Assembly (NCBI GenBank): GCA_009869945.1
Contig: WIXG01000198.1
Location: 1 to 64,000 of the forward strand
Direction: 5' to 3'
DNA length: 64,000 bases
Source: Mesaphorura yosii
Lineage: Eukaryota > Arthropoda > Collembola > Poduromorpha > Tullbergiidae
Below, piece by piece: positions 22,801 through 38,700 of this stretch (position 1 is the first letter of the stretch; each line of letters begins with the position of its first letter). A model generated the notes under the pieces. The model worked only from the letters and a program-made list of their open reading frames with translations, searched no databases and was not told the origin of the DNA. A program made the position numbers and the translations under genes.

Positions 22801-25800
22801 AATACTCTGCATTTTAGTTCAGAAAGACAAGGAATCCTGAATTCCTTTGACTAGAAGTCAATTGCTTTACTGCCGAAAGAAGTATTGAAGCATCGACGCA
22901 GTGCAGACACAAAAAGTCAGACATCCTGATTTCGTTTGCTAATGAGAGCCCCTGTTGCTCGAAAATGAGTTTAAAAGCGGTTTCAGCCGAAGTTCAATAA
23001 GATAATGCATCTTCGCAAAAAAGTCATTGAAATTAAAACAGTCTGTGCTTGGGCCGAAAAAAGTTGTAATCTTTCATTCCTGACGCCAGTTCTGCTCTGC
23101 GTGCAGAGAGCAGTCAACGAGTCAACGAAGATTTCAGTCAACAATGGTGAAATATTGACGCCAAGTTTTTTACGACTTCTGATTTTGATTTGTATCTTCT
23201 CACACTCCTGCAAACTACAAAAGAGCCAACGGCTCACTCACAGCCCTGCAAGAGCCCAAGCCAATTCCACGTGCAACTGCAACTTCCTCCGCATCTGAGC
23301 ATTAAGTCTTAAATCTCAAATTCCTATTCTGTCAATTGTTCTCTTTCTTCCACAGCGCACAGCTATGGCATAGCACAATTCTTCGAAACTGTTGACAAGT
23401 TTTAGCAAACCTCTGTCATCACGTCATCAAAATCTCATTTCCTCCCTCACAAGTCCAAATATGAGGTCGGGATAATGAGGCAGTTCAGTTAAGCCGCTGC
23501 TGCTGCGAACTAAACATCTCGGATTGCAATTGGCCTTCCAATTGCAATCTGTCGACAAAGGTGTGATTTGAGCCTGACTTTTATTAAAGAGAGATTACGC
23601 CAAGATGTCAATCAGCAATGAACAAGCTTAACTTAACAGAGTCGTAAACTTGGTCTTTACAGCTTCATCATGAAGCAACTACTCTTTACGTCTGTGCTGA
23701 TTAGATCAGGATATTAGGAATCAAGCCATCAAGTACAAAAACCATAAACGTGAATCCGGCTCTGAGCAATTTTGGCTTGGCCTGACTTGGCTTGGGCAGG
23801 TCAAGAAATGATTCCTTCGGCTGTCGTACGTGATGCATTGAGTTCAAGGCGACCGGTCGGCAACTTGAGATATTTTAAATTGCACCCTTCCAAATTGATG
23901 CCTTCACATTCCAAGAGCTAAATGGCAAGGCAAAAGCGATCAACATTGCGGAAGGTTTTGGTCTTTGGTCATAGCAATTCGCAATACCCTTCTCGACTGG
24001 CTTGAGTGTATTGCCAAATCAGAAAAGAAGATACATTTATCATAAATCTGTACCCCATCCGGACAGCGAACCTTTTCCCATTCACCCATTAATTAATACG
24101 TTTGCCGTTGTTATTCCGATTCTGTCAAGTGCAAATTGTATATTTATCGCAATCTTTGGGGCTTTGGGCCGAGAATTCGATTCGTTTTGTCTTGAGTATA
24201 CGTATAAAACAACAAGCACATTAACAAGTGACAAGGCGATAAAGCCTTTGTCCTGGGCTGCTCAACAACAATTTCCATGCACGATAATTTATATTCTAGA
24301 TGGGCGATTCTGAACCCGAACCCAACGAACTCTTTTCGATGTAAAAGGTTTGTTGTTGCTCGTGCAAACATGTTTTTTGCAATGCTAAATTAATCTTTTA
24401 TCTCTGGGCGATTTTTTACGAATGACACCTTCTTGTCTTGTGCTTGTACTTTGATGTGACTTGCTGCTTGCTAATGCCAACTTGTTACTGCGCGTAAGTG
24501 AGCAAGAGAAGATGCCTTCGCAGCACACCGAGAATTTCAAGTATCCACTTATTCGACTCGAACTCACACACGTAGGAAACGTCAAGCGCAGAGGACGCTG
24601 CTGCCGCTGCTATAATACTCTTGCGAATAAATGCCTGTGATTTGCAAACGCCTGCACCAATCATGCTTCGTTTGAAGAGCCAACAAGTTGCGATTGTGTG
24701 AGAGGGTGGGCTTTCGACTTTCTTCTGAGGATTGTAGAAAATTCGCAATAGCGTAATTAAAGTTGCAGAAATAGGCACCAAAAGAACTGTGCAGTGCAGT
24801 GATGCTTGGCTTGGCTTGAGCTGTGAGAAGAATTTCTGTCCAAGGATGCATCTTAAAAGTATTTGAAGAAAAACAATCGCATTCTTTCATCCATCTCATA
24901 AGAACCTATGTAAGCCGCCTAATGTTTTTGCTAGAAGTGCTGAAATCAGGAACCATCTGCAAAGGTTCCATGGAGGTTCGGGTTGTTTTTACTTGAGTGA
25001 ACTAAAAACAACGCACGCAGCACGGGAAAAACAAAAAAAAGTAATTTTATGTTGCATTGTCCAGAGAAAAAGTCTCACTAGACACATATTGAGAGGTTTC
25101 TCTTCCGAAACGAGGTTCATAATCTGCAGAAGGGAATTAGAACTCTCTTAAATCAAAACGCCAACAACAAGACTATGGTTAACTCCTTGGGGTTTCTGAT
25201 GATTTCCTTTTCTTGGAAATGAGATCCAACATCGAAAGCAAAGCAGATCGAAGTCGGCACGGTGGGGTGAAGAAGAGTATCTCAGCTCAGTACTTCACGT
25301 TGGGTAAATAATTACATTTCCTTGCGCGTTGCGGTGCATTAAGACACTTGTTTACGATTTACGATCAGCATATTGAAATTGAGACAGGTTAGGATTAGGA
25401 TTCTAAATTTTACATTTACAAGTTTATGAATTTAAGTGTCGGTGCCCTTTTCGTGTACGCTTCGGCCTAACAAGGCGCATCTTATTTTAAGACCACATAA
25501 ATTCCAGCCGGCCCTGACCGTACATAACACCATTTACGATCAGGTCCGTACTCGCTTGCACTTCCATTCCGGTAAGAACAAAGGAATGTTAAAACAATTT
25601 CGATTTCATGCCAGGTTTACGCGAGTGACGAGTCCAGCCTCTAAAATTACTAAAACTGAAATGCAATCCCATAAATCGCGTCATGATGGCCCAGAATGAT
25701 ATACCCATGACAGTGTGGAGTCAGTCCCAGTCCGCAAACTGTGCACCGACGAGATATGACTTGGGACTTGACAGCCGTGAAGCCACAGAGGTGGGCGCCT

Positions 25801-28800
25801 CACAAATTTGTGACTATTGTAGACACTTTATAAGACCTTGATGATAATGCACATTTTGCAGTGAAGTGCAGCGGTACTGCGTCGCACTCGCACAAGAAAG
25901 GTTCTCACCTTTATGGCATTGATGGCTAGGCCAACTGGAGATTACAAGGCCAAAATATGCACAAGTTAGCCTAGCATCGTTAAGGTTGGGTGCCTCTGCC
26001 TCTGCCTGTATCTCAAAGGGTCCACACAATACCCAATGCGAATGCACTCCACACCGAATTATTCCGTGGAGGGTACTTGACGGCCCGTGTCTTAAGAAAA
26101 ACTTACAAAAATGAATCTGATTCTTTTCAGTCACTTTTTGCTGCTCCTGCCAGTTCACCTGCTGTCAAGTTGAGTAGAAAATAATACATTTCATATTCTT
26201 CGCTATTGCTATTCCATCATCGTCAGTCTGCAGTCCCTTTTGGTGGACCTTTCTATTCTTCGTCACTGGACCCTTCGTCAGAAGCGCCAATGCAATGAAC
26301 AAGCAAGATGTTCATTTCTTTTACCAGTACAAAAGCTGCTGGAACTGCTAAGGAACCATTTTACAGTTACAATAATTATCAATACCGACTTCTTGCCTGC
26401 TCTCTAATCGAAATGCTTCGGGACGAGGAAACAACAATGCGGAAAACAGAAATAGACCTTGATTTTTCTAAACAAACTTGAAGTCAAATATTGGTGGAAG
26501 TCCGGACAAACACAGGTAAAGGCAAACTTGACTTCGGACCAGCACCCATCGTATTTCTTATTCGTCAGTTCGAGGTGCTGTCGTTCGAACAATAGTGAAG
26601 CTTGCAGCTGTAATTTTGAAGTCGCACTCGCAAAGAATCATTGAACTTGCCAAGATCAGTCGTCATCTCAAGACACAGCCAGAGTTCATCTTAAACGTTC
26701 TTGATCCACAAAGTTTGTTGGGATGATCACAATATTAAGATTGAATGCTGATTTCTTATATTACAAGTGTTGCATGGTATTTAATATTCATACAGAGAAC
26801 CAAAATGGAATGGCAGTCGACTCAAACTCGACTCAGGAAGAGAGCATGAGCAATGCGCACTCGATTGCAAAAAATATGAGTACGTGATTAAATCAAAGAA
26901 ATGCCATTCGCTCGAAGAAAGCAATCTGTAATACCAGAAAAGATAATGAGAAACGTGGTGACGATTTGTAGATTCTTGAGCAGATAATGCGCATGGCAGA
27001 TTCCACTCGATGAAATTCTGCTGCTAGCTAAAATTATTGCTGCTGACTCCGGTCCTGATGTTGATGAGACATGAATTGTAATGACAGGCGTACTGAGCCC
27101 GGCTGCGCTGGGCTATAAACTTAATATTCAATCGCAAACTGCCAAGAACTATTTTGAATGGCTTCAATAATTTATTCTGATTACGAAGTGAAGAAGACAG
27201 GAAAAGAGCGATGAGCATGAATGATTGCTGCGTGAAAGATCTAACAAAGATATCACGCATGCCTCGACGAGAGTTTGAAAATTGATTGGTTTGTCATTAC
27301 AGATCGTTCGTTCGCTGCAGACTCCTTTGTCTTCGCGTCTCTCAAAACAGTTGCAATTCGATATGGTAAGTGTTGTGAATCGTAAAAGTTATAATTTATC
27401 GTATTTAGCCAATACGAATGCCGAACTGGCAAAATACAAAAATAAAAAATGGCGTGGCACGAGGGGAAAGAAATTCCGTAATTTGTTTCCCAGCCATAAA
27501 CTCAAACACGAAAACAAAGCAGGAATTTCGTCCGTGCAAAATACCTTTTGAAGAAGGCCGACGAAAAGTCGCGTCTTCGTACCTGACCAAATTAATTGCT
27601 ATGTAAATCATTCAAGTACTTTTCATTCATTTGTCCTTTCACTTCATCCGCACGGAATTCAACGACTTGTTTTCTCTCAGTGCATGCTGAATACCAAATT
27701 CCTCACCAATGCCAATTGCCAATGCCGATGTCGATGCCAAAGCCAATTCATGCCCTCAACAAAAACAACAATGAGAGATGAAGGAATGTTATTCATAATT
27801 GATTTAAGTGTTATTTAACAACTACGTTCCGGCCCAGGACTCGCTCTGAGTGAAGTGCAGAGCATGCCTTAACTCATCAAATCCAGTCAAGTTAAACGCT
27901 CGCTCGCTCTCACGTCCAACTGCCACTTATTAAGAGTGGAGGGCGCATTGCGAATATTAAATCATAAAAGTAAACGAAAAGTTGAGAGCAAATTAATAAT
28001 CTGTAGAGGCCGCAAAAATTTCTCGCACTCATTTTCTTGTTCTTGTGCTGCCGAAACCGCAGTCGACGCAGGGAAGGGTCGGTCGCCTTCATTGAATTCC
28101 TTCACCCTTTGTGAGATTCGAATTTTTTGCTGCTCAGCGTTCGCACAAGCCAATTTTCACAAAGAATTCAAAAAAAGAAAGGTTGAAGTTGATTCGTAAT
28201 TTCTTTTGTGCTTGCCCAACAATGTCTCCGTCGCCGTTTTAATGCGGCAATCTTTGTTCAAGATCACGTAAACCGTAAAACGTTTAAATGGCCAAAGAAA
28301 TTATCCCTTTTTTGTGCCGTACTTTAGAATTTGCAGTTACCAAAAGAAGACAATGAGTCTTATTACGACAAGAGGTCCCGACTTAATAAATTCCTCCTAT
28401 TACTCAATTACTTTGTTAAATACCTGTAATTAAGGACAAATTCGCATTGTTCTTCGATATTTCACCGAAACAGGTATTATTTAGCAATTAATGATACTAA
28501 TATGTGTTATTTTCTGGGGAACAAGACTGGCCGAGTATCGGGACCGATTCTGGGATTTAAAAGGCACGTACGCTATGAAATTATACAGGAAGACAAAGTA
28601 CAGGAATTTGAATAATTCACAGACTAATTGCGAATTCAAGGCAAAGACTAAAGAACTGTTGCATCGAGTCAGCTTGGGTCATAAAGCAAAATAAATGAAT
28701 AATTTTCTACGTGCTCCGGTATGAGCAATTCATTAAGCCCCGATCCGTCAGAATATTCGAACACACTTGTGGTCATAACTGAACAGTTCTGAACTTTTTT

Positions 28801-30983
28801 CGGCAAACGATCTCAAAAGTGTTGATCTCGGTATTTGACTACTAGCAGCAAGAATGCAGGAAAATAACTCAAGCAGGCAAGAATTTCGCATCAAAGAGCG
28901 AAAAAACTTGAAATAATCATAAAGAAGTGTAAGAAAGAAATTGTTTCAAGTTTTTACATTTCTTGGCCGGAGTTCTTTCGGCCATGCAATATTTCAAGTT
29001 TGCACAATTTTTTCTGCGCCGGTTCCTTCTTGCACCATGCACGTAATCTCTGGTTGATTATATACTTTAGAATTTAATTTATTGCTTGATTTGTAATAAA
29101 GTTTGTGTCAGACCTCAGCAGCAGCAACTGTCGGCCGGCCCGGGCGGGTTCGGGCTTGTGCTTTCTGTGCGCACTTGATTACCGGAATGTGAAATATTGA
29201 GATTTACAACGTACGCAAGTCAAGACTGATAAGCCATGATGGATTGTAAAGTAATAATTTATTTCTCGCATAAAATCATCACGCGAATTGTTTGAAGAAG
29301 GAATTATCACAAAATTCAAAGCAAAGCAAGTCGGTGGCTGTGTGGCTGCTGGCTGGTTACACAGAATATCAATTTTTGCTCGTTTGCCTCAAAACTCCTT
29401 CAATAAATCTTGCCTTGATCTTTTCTGTGCTCGGGACACTGGGCCGCGATCAAAATTTTAATGTGCTACCTGCTCAGGCTCATATGCATAATCCCTTCCA
29501 GGGGCCATTTTAATTTGCATTCTTGTGAGCTTAAACTCTTTGCACCTTTTTAAAGGAAGCGCATCAACCTTATTAACACCTTATAAATTTCCTGTGAACG
29601 ATTTGAAGTTCCTCCTGGCCATATTGCGAAAAAAATCTCCTGTCTTTCAACCCGCATGTAGATCGTCAATAAAATAAGGAAATCTTTCTAATAAAGATAC
29701 AAGAATGCTCGGTGCATGTGAACTGCTAATGCGAATGTTGCCCACTTCAAAGAACAATCACCTTGTACAATCATGATAGCAAGAACTGCGTCGTGTCGTG
29801 TAAAGTACTTTGTTGTTAAAATAATTTTGAGAAGATCATTCTGTCCTGCGACGCAAGCGCAGGAAAACAGCAGCACGTGTTTTACAACGCACGTTATGGT
29901 ACCCTTTGGGCCGGACTACTTTTGAACTCATCTTTATTCTGTCCTCTCATTCTCATAAACATCTCGACTCGACGCACAGTCGGACTCATAAAATAGTCAT
30001 GCATATGGTCACAATTATATTCGAGCTTCCCGGAGGCTGAATCACAATAACAAAGCCCACAAGTAACCGATCTTTATTAAAAACAGCAGCAGCTCGAAAA
30101 TCGTCATGCTGGACAAGAAAAGTGATGAGCGTGAACTTCCTTCTTTTGCCAACTCTTTTACATATTAATTTCACTCGTATTTGTCTACATGCATTTAACG
30201 ACTTAATAAATTCTTCTATCTTTCCATACTAGAGAAGTGAATTGACAAGTCTAAGTGACGCTCTTTGTCTCCAAGAAATTCGTTACCTCATATAATTTGA
30301 ACACAACTAAAAGCTCTACAGTTCACTATCGCTTGGTTCCATCTAAAAAGTCAAAGTCAACCCTTCCCTTCTGCCTTTCTTTCACGACAGATCTGGAGAT
30401 TTGATCACGGTTTCACTCAGACGGATAAATTATTCGTGATCGACAAAACATGGCATGGCGGATGGGCCTGGTACCTAAAAAAATCCGACGAATCTATTTG
30501 ACGACCTTATTAAGTAATCATAAGGACAGGCAAATTAAGTCTTTCTTGCTTTCCCGAGCAGATGTGGTATGAAGTTAGTAAATCGTGCTTTCACTCAAAT
30601 GAACCTTTTATCAGAGTCAGGATTTCTTTTATATCTCAATTCAAGAGTAAAGTGAAGGATTGCATGACTAAAAACGTACGAACGAATAATTAAAACCTGC
30701 AATCCCATCAAGTCTGGTCCTTCTTAAGAAAATTGCACTGTTTCTATTGCATTTTTCTGGCTTTCCAATAAAAAATCACAACAGCATTCCGATGCCGAAC
30801 CGTTGTTATCTCGCATATTTGATCAACATTCCGTCGCTTTTCACTCAACCTGACGAACGACAATGGCAGGCAGGCCAGACAAAAAGTTATTAAATATTAT
30901 TAATGATTTCAGGCGGAGAGCCAATGCCAACCCAAGTATTTTAATCTCGAATAATATTGTCAATCATTCCAAATGAATTCACT
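16882..30983 (-). other. Egfr: Intron of the distal Egfr isoform, right part 1
   Basis: About 14 kb upstream of the proximal exon. It contains only dispersed short repeats, such as GATGAT and GCAGCA runs. The longest open frame (20523-20984, plus, 153 codons) has no recognisable domain and a length expected by chance. No RNA gene or mobile-element ORF is seen. Confidence 0.75.
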
Positions 30984-31006
30984 CAAAGTCAAAGTCAAAG
31001 TCAAAG
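30984..31006. repeat. CAAAGT hexamer tandem repeat
   Basis: Three complete and one partial CAAAGT units in perfect tandem, inside the large intron. Confidence 0.85.
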
Positions 31007-34000
31007 CAGTGCAGGCATAAAGAGGATGAAGGAATTTGTCTGCGAGTCTTGTTAATGCTGAACTGATTGTTGAACCTATGATTACTTAACAAGAACAAGT
31101 ACGTCAAAATCAAAATCTATAAGGCAAAAAGGCAAATGATGTATGAAGGCTTGAACCGGACTTAAAACATATCATTTACAGGCTACTTACGCTTACGCGG
31201 CCTGTGGTTGATTGTTTGTTGGTTTGACAGCCCGATAAAAACTAAGAAGAAACAACGCAGGTAGGGCAGTTGTAGAAAATACGAAAAATGCACACAAATT
31301 ATTAAATATTGAGCGGTTTTGCAGTTTTTGGAGTGAAAAAAGATGGTAAACGAAGCTGAAATTGACATCTTCATTCGTACTGAGCTGCCAAAACTGCAGC
31401 AAATTAACGAGGAAACTAAATTCAGGAAGGTATTTTATCATTATCTCGATCTACTTCTAATCGTGAAATGCGAGAGCACATTATTCATCTTTGATCATAC
31501 AAAATGATGATGATTACGATTATTGTTGCGGTAATATGTATTTAACAACCTACACAAATTCTGATTTCTTTTATTGCAACTTATCATCATTCGTTTTTTC
31601 AATCTTGAAAAGTGCCTTCGTCTGCGGTGCAAAGGATCATATATGCATGTCGCGAGGGATAAAAGCTTTCCACTTTAATGATGGTCAACTGGGTGGCCAA
31701 ATAAGGGCCTTCTTGATAATTTATCATGATGCATACATGCGCACTTTCTTGCTGCATTTCGGATTCATGTTTTCCAGTTGGTAAACTAGTAATAATCATG
31801 CATGCGTCATGCATTTCACGGGTATGCCACCAGAAAGTGCAAACTGGCTACAACAAAGTAGCAATTTGCGTTAATCAAATTCAAGAATCTGTGACTCTTT
31901 ATGTCTCTTCGTATCTTCGGCTTTCAGGGATTTGAATACTAAAAATTCAGCAGAACTTGTTGCTTTTTTCTTTTCTTAACTGGAACGCATACGGAGAAGA
32001 CGTTGGTGCATTAGACACAGAGTTTACAGTGGGAATTATCACAATATTGTGCAGCAGATTAAAACCACGCACAAAAAGATGTAAGCATATTAATTTGGAA
32101 TGCATGCAAAATTCAAAATGCGAGCATGAAAGTCTCGAATCCCAGCAGACCGCATAATAGGATCAAGATGCATAAAAGGCGACTGGTCACATTCCTGAGA
32201 CGGTGATAATCGTTTCGGTTCAGGTGCGTGCGTGCCTTCAGTTGCTTGCCAGAACCAGAAATTCCTTCAAATCTAAGCTATAAACTCTGCTTGCTATGCG
32301 TTGTCCGCCCGCTGCCGAAACCAATGTCATTTTTATTAAGTCCATATCTCTCTCTTTGTTTTTGTGGATCTGATCATTTTTCTCTCAGCATCTTACTATC
32401 TTGACTCTGTCGCACGGGGATTAAGAATCTCGAGGACAATAATCGTATCGTGGATGTGAAGTAGCCAAGCCAAGCCATGCCACAGAGAAAACCCAAAAGA
32501 GCACGAACATTTGCGTTTTGTACATCTCATCTTAATAACTTCATCTCATGGTGGATCCGAAGATTTCACCGTTCACCCTCTCACAAACCACGGGGTTTGT
32601 TATTTGTTGTTTTGTGGTTGCGATCCTGGCTAGAATTTGGAGGCATAAATGAACAACAAGAAATAGACACGAATAAAGTCAATGGCCAACAGGTACTTGA
32701 GCAGAGATAGAAATCTTGCGTACAACTAAACTGTGTCTGTCTCTGCCCGATTATGTGTGAACAATTTGCTCTTCCACTGCGTGGTGTAAAATTTTCTCCA
32801 ACGACTCCAACTTTTTATTACAAGCTGGGGAGATGAGACTGTCGGAAGATTCAATTAACATTTTATTGCTTGTCGCATGCGTCGTGGTGCTATTTAATTC
32901 ATAATTTGCATCGGGCAATGAATAACTAAATTGAATTTATGATACCCGGCACTCGAAAGCTTTGAACCCTGAGAAATTCAAATTTACATAAATTACAGCG
33001 TAAATTTGTCTCTGCGTGAGTGTTTATTTAAGAACTCTACATTATTTCAGTGTCAAATAGGCCCTTGAGTGGAATTGTCAAGTCAAAGAATCTGCTGGCT
33101 CACTAAATCATGACTCCAATGACTCGCTTGTTGCTTGCAAATGATGGAGAATGTCATAATTGCGAGATGCCGGTCGCTGCGCGCGGTACGTTTGAGATTG
33201 CGATGCATATTTCGTGCTTAATACTGAAATTAACATTAAACTTTATGGGACCGGCCACCCCTTGTGAGGTGACTACGCCGACAACAAGCACATGTTGTAC
33301 CGCGAAAGTTATGTGTGCGAATAAATAATTATACGACTCAAAACTGCCTGTAATATTGCAATAAAAAGAATTCGCCAAAGTTTATTGTACTTTCCGTGTG
33401 TAATACGACTTGTTTTAAAATAAATCTTGTCCACTTTGAATGTACTTCGCCCGCACCAGAGCAAGAGCAACTTTAAGTAAGAATGCAATTACGTGCTGTT
33501 CTCTGCTTAATAATCAGTCACTTCTGATTTATTCAGAATCAAAGCTCTGGCTTTGGCGAGGGCCACAGTCAGAGTGTTCTGTGAGGTTGGTTGGTCATAC
33601 GAAGAAATTGGTTTGCTGGTTTTTCATTTCGTTATTATAATTACGTGAATAAAATGACGACAGTAACACATTGCAGCACATCCCAGTCGTATCATAGTAC
33701 TATGGCCGGTGCATGGGCCCGAAATGGTAATAACTTGTCTTGCGCAATTTACGCGAACCGCGAGAAAGTTATGACCGGACTAGCCAAGTTAAGCGGGGAG
33801 ATCATCAGGTGGTCCAATTTTATGTGTACGTCTTTTCAATTACATTTAATTGCAGGAATACACTCTCTACTCAACTCCTCGCCTAGTTTGGCTTAGGTTT
33901 GGCTTTATTGGCAACATTAAAAGACAGGCAATGATAATTACATGGCAATTGCAGGGTGGCGGTTCCTTACACACTAGCAGACAACGCTACCAAAACTTCT

Positions 34001-35720
34001 ATGTAATGCTTGATGTTATTGAGAAAATCAGAAATTCTAAATGGCTTTGACTCTGTTGGCAGTTCAGGAGTCCAATGTTAATTGTTTTTCTTGTTTTAAT
34101 TATTCTATGTCCGCGTTCACCGTAATCCTTGATCTATAATAATCCACTTGTGCCCGAATCATAATTAACCTCCGGCTCCCGTCTGCATCTGCATCCGAGT
34201 CCCAGTTCCATTGCTGTACTCAATCCGAACAGCAACAGTGATTGTGATGTGATTACTATTATTACAGCCACAACTCAACCGCTAAGTAAAATACGATCTT
34301 GAAGCTTTCCCTTCAACATCAGCTTGATCGGGCCCTGAGAATCTCAGCATCTGAGATGGTAAGAGAAAAGGAGATAATGATAACGAGGCTGTTCTGGACC
34401 CTTACAGAATAATTTATATAAATTCATATTGTAAAATGATAATCTTTCAGGTGAAGGCACAGGGAAGGGTCTCCTGCATCTTGCATCCTGCTTCTTCCGA
34501 GAACCTTCGTCCTAGAAAGCTGAAACGAGACCTTGCTCCGAGGGATTTCAAGTTGGAACATTCAACCTTAATAATTTTCGACCCATCTTCCCTTGCTGCT
34601 TTTTTAATGTTCTCGTTTTCAGCGTGCTTCGCTTTCTGGTCCGTCGTGATGGACCGCATGATAAGAAACGAACTTAAAACTTAAGATCGCGATGTGATGG
34701 ATGAGAGTGGTGCACGGGAAAGGTAAGAACTTCAGAAGCAATCAAAGGAGCACTGCATGCAGCTCCTAGCTAGCTTTTAACGTAATATGCCGTGTCCTTG
34801 TCCCGTCGCTCAATTTTCCAAGTTAACATGGGGGATTGAGAACGTGAGCTGAATTTTCATGAGACTGGCAGTGCAGGGCAGATTGATTTGTAGGCTTGCT
34901 AGTAGTCCGAAGCACTGACCAACATTAATTTCTTTTTTTCATTTCCAGCGCACGATGGACAGTGGATTTAACTCTCCGAGCTCGGCTGCGTCTTCTTTAT
35001 TACGCAATAAATACACTAGTTCCAGATCTCGTAGCTGCCAGCTGCCTGAGCCCTGACGAAACCCGTGCAGCGCTGAACAAGTGCTTCCGTGATTAGTTTT
35101 ACGATAACCTCAAATCAAAGCCGCGAGAAGTCCGCGTCATCATGATGATGTACACGATTCAGGAGTGAGCCCATGGACGGAGGGCAGCAGCACTATTTCG
35201 GACCAGTCAAATCAGTTGTGAACTGTGAACTACTTTCAAACCCCTTTCCACGTTGCTACTTTTGTTTCGTTATGGACACGGACATGAAAGTAACAATGCA
35301 CCGCTGTAAAAATTGCTTCGTCTCTATTCTCGCACGGCATTATTGTTAAAGTCCCGCAACAATGGAATAATGGAGTTGGTACCTCAAGAGAGGAGAAAAG
35401 TCAAGTTTATAAATTGAACATTAAGGAAACGTGCACTCACTTGAGCTGACTGCAGGCTGAAAGAGCGAAACATATCCATCAGAGTTCACGACTTAGCTCG
35501 CATCGGATTCAGGAGCCTGAAGATTTATTAGAAAAAGGTACACGAACCGAACAAGAAGAAGTCAAACCAAGGACACCGAAGGACTTCTTTATTATTGTTT
35601 ACTTAAGAACTGCAGTTGGAACGATTCCCCGTCCGCTCCTGCCTGAGCCTCTATTCTTTTGTGGAGTTAGCTCAATTATTTTCAGCTTCTTCCAGCAGCA
35701 ACAATAAAAAATTGTTCATA

Positions 35721-35773
35721 GCTCATCATCGTCATTATCGTTATCATTTTTGGTCATCATCATCATCGTCATG
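35721..35773. repeat. CAT/CGT-rich simple repeat
   Basis: Clustered CATCATC, CGTCATTATCGTTATCA and TCATCATCATCATCGTCATG over about 50 bases. Confidence 0.7.
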
Positions 35774-38700
35774 TTTTATGAAAATAATTTATATCCCTCT
35801 CGAGCATTAATAAAAACTGAAAATGCGACCACTTTACAATTTACAATGCTAACAACCGTCCAGCCGAGTCGACAGAAGCTGACCCTTTTCACTTGACTCG
35901 ACAAGTGCATACGTGCACGGATTATTATTTTAAAATGGATTTTATTGCATTTATTAAAAAACGAATTCTAATTTTACACGGCAAAAAAATATCCATTTAC
36001 ATATGGTAAAAGGGAAATGAAAGCATAGCATAAAAACCAATTTCTGTTAACACCATTACAAAATTCGAGTCTCCTTTTCCAGGAACCAATTTACGATAGG
36101 CACCCGAATTCTGTGTACCTTAAGTGACTTTAGCACAACAATACTTTTTTCGTTGTAAATGTGAATTAGAGTGGTGCCAATGTACTCAGATCCAGAAATG
36201 CATCGGCAGCTACCACTCCATTGGGAATTTCAGGTAAAGTGCATTATCGTTCGAAGGCGACTGCAGACATCGCCACAAGGGGTTTTGGCTTTTCGACACA
36301 ATTGCCGTAATTTCTTCCAAGCTGAAAGGAATTCTTTGTGCAGGAATTAATTTTGAGCTCGCACTGGTAGTTCATATTATTAACTTACACATTAAGTCAT
36401 CCGGATCTGAAAAGAATGTGTCGCCGTTCCAATGTACCACATAATTAGCGAGTTTGTATCCAATACACAGAATGCAATTTTACTGTCTCGGAAGTAATAA
36501 CAGTCCAACGCCCACTGTTCATCCAGCACCGGCCAGACTCCTTTCTCTTTATCATTTTATCTACTGCCTTTCGAGTAATTATAGCAATTTTCATGTGCCT
36601 GACACCAATGCCATGTACTGCGTCGGCCGGGCATCAGCATTGTCGTCAGCACCGGCCTTCTATACTTTTGTGGCATCTTTTTAATTCGGTGATGTTGGGG
36701 TTGAGTTAAATTTAATTTGATGCTGGTACTGCTGGAACCTATGGGCCTTCGGGCCACGGTTCATGCGCACCATGCTGGACTAGGCAGGCTGAGATTGAAG
36801 CTGCTTAATAATTTTATGAATTTGTCTCGAACATAATATAATTACCGAACCGAAACGAAGTAGAAGAAACCAGCCGGCAAGGGAAAATTAGTTGTTGCCA
36901 GTCGAGCCGAACGAGCAAAGCGCGTACAACATGAGCATGCGTGGACGTGGACCTGGGATGGAAAGGGTTAGAAGATGTGATAATTATGATTATTATGATA
37001 CAAGGATCCAAATATAACCTCATCCAACAGGCAGCAGCTTTTGCTTGACCAGCATGAGCCAAGATTTTATAAACTGGAACTGAAAACCGAAAGTTTAGTT
37101 GAGCGTTAATAATATCGCATGCATTGGACAGTCCGGCAGCGGCAGGACAGTCAGCCGGCACTTGAAGCTTGATGTTCCGTCAAATAGCGCGGACAGAAAT
37201 AGAAACATTTGAAATGATTATGCACGCTAGATTTGTTTGCAGTGCGGCCAAGACAAGACAGCATAAATTGAATTTAAGTCCGTGTCCAAGGCTCGACTCG
37301 GCTCCTTTTCAGAAGTTGTCTGTTTCAATTCCATTCTGTTGAAGAAACTGATCAACTGGAACCAACAACCTTTTCTTGACTGACTACCACGAAGGAATGA
37401 GCTGAAAATGTCTCGAGACAACTCAAGAAAGAAGGAAACACAAAATATGAACCCCAAAATGCATTTTACATTTGGAAAGAAAACGAAAGGTGGGCCCACG
37501 CAATTGCGCACTTGGGAAAGTGTGTTAAGATAGGTCATTCTTCCTTTCCGCCTTGCCTTGGTTTGGTTTCTTGGTTTATTGTCAAAATGATGTATCGTAT
37601 CAGGAGCCCGCGTTCGCATTCACGTTCTCAAATGCAGAACGCAGAAACGGGACTTGTTATTGCCAATGTGGAGAAGAAAACTGAACAGCAGTGTGGCAGG
37701 CAGTGATTGAGTGAGTGTGCGGCTCAAGCAGAGAGTTCAGAGCAAAAACACAGACAACTCTAGCCAGGTCACTCGAGAAGCAACGCAAGACAAGAGAAAC
37801 TTCAAATGTCGACAGGGGTTCAGGTATCTACCAGCAGTCAAGCCCAAGCCAAGCCATAACCATGATTTTATTGAGAAACTGACAATCACCGCTCTACGAC
37901 CTGAACTAACTCATCTCATCCCCCTCGAATCTAATCTTGATCTTAGGACAAAAAGAATGGGCTAAGAGTTAATTGCCGGGCACTGCACAGGACTTACATT
38001 GACCCTGAGGAAGTACGTTTTTGAATTTAGATGCTGAGTCTCAAAATAAATACGCCGTTACTATTCCTTGTTAGCTTCTGCTTTTTACTAATCATCATTA
38101 TTGATTACTTATTGTTCGCGTACATAGGCGACTGCATCTTCTGCTGCTGGTGGCCTTGGCCAAGTAAAAAAGGACCCTTCAAATTTCTCCCTGGTGAATA
38201 ATATTAAACTCATCATCATAATTACTTTTAGCAGCAGCAGGAGGAAAAATATGGGAACTTTTTCGTATCAAAAGATGGAACAAGAAATTATGATTAAACA
38301 TATTTCTCTGCGGCCTTATTCCTCCGAAATTTTTAATTATAAGTCTCGGTCCATCGATCAACAATGAGTCCGGTCTCTATTCATGTATTCACGAATTCGA
38401 GTGGCTGAAGGTGCGCGGAACACGAAATAATTAATCATAAATGCATTGATGAAGTGCTGAAGAATAGGAGCTGCGCTGCGTATGGGAACCACAAACGCAC
38501 GTAAAGGCAAGGTTGAGGCTGAGGCATTGTGGCTTTGGAATGTCGTCCTTGGGAACCGCATCTTCGGTCTCAAGCCGATTGACGATTAAAAGATTCCTTC
38601 GTCTTGCCGTACGACCTGAAGAATTCACAATCAGTTCACCTTTCCTGCGCCTGCGCCAGTTCACGCTTCACATGCAGCAGAAGTCCCAAGTTGGTGATAA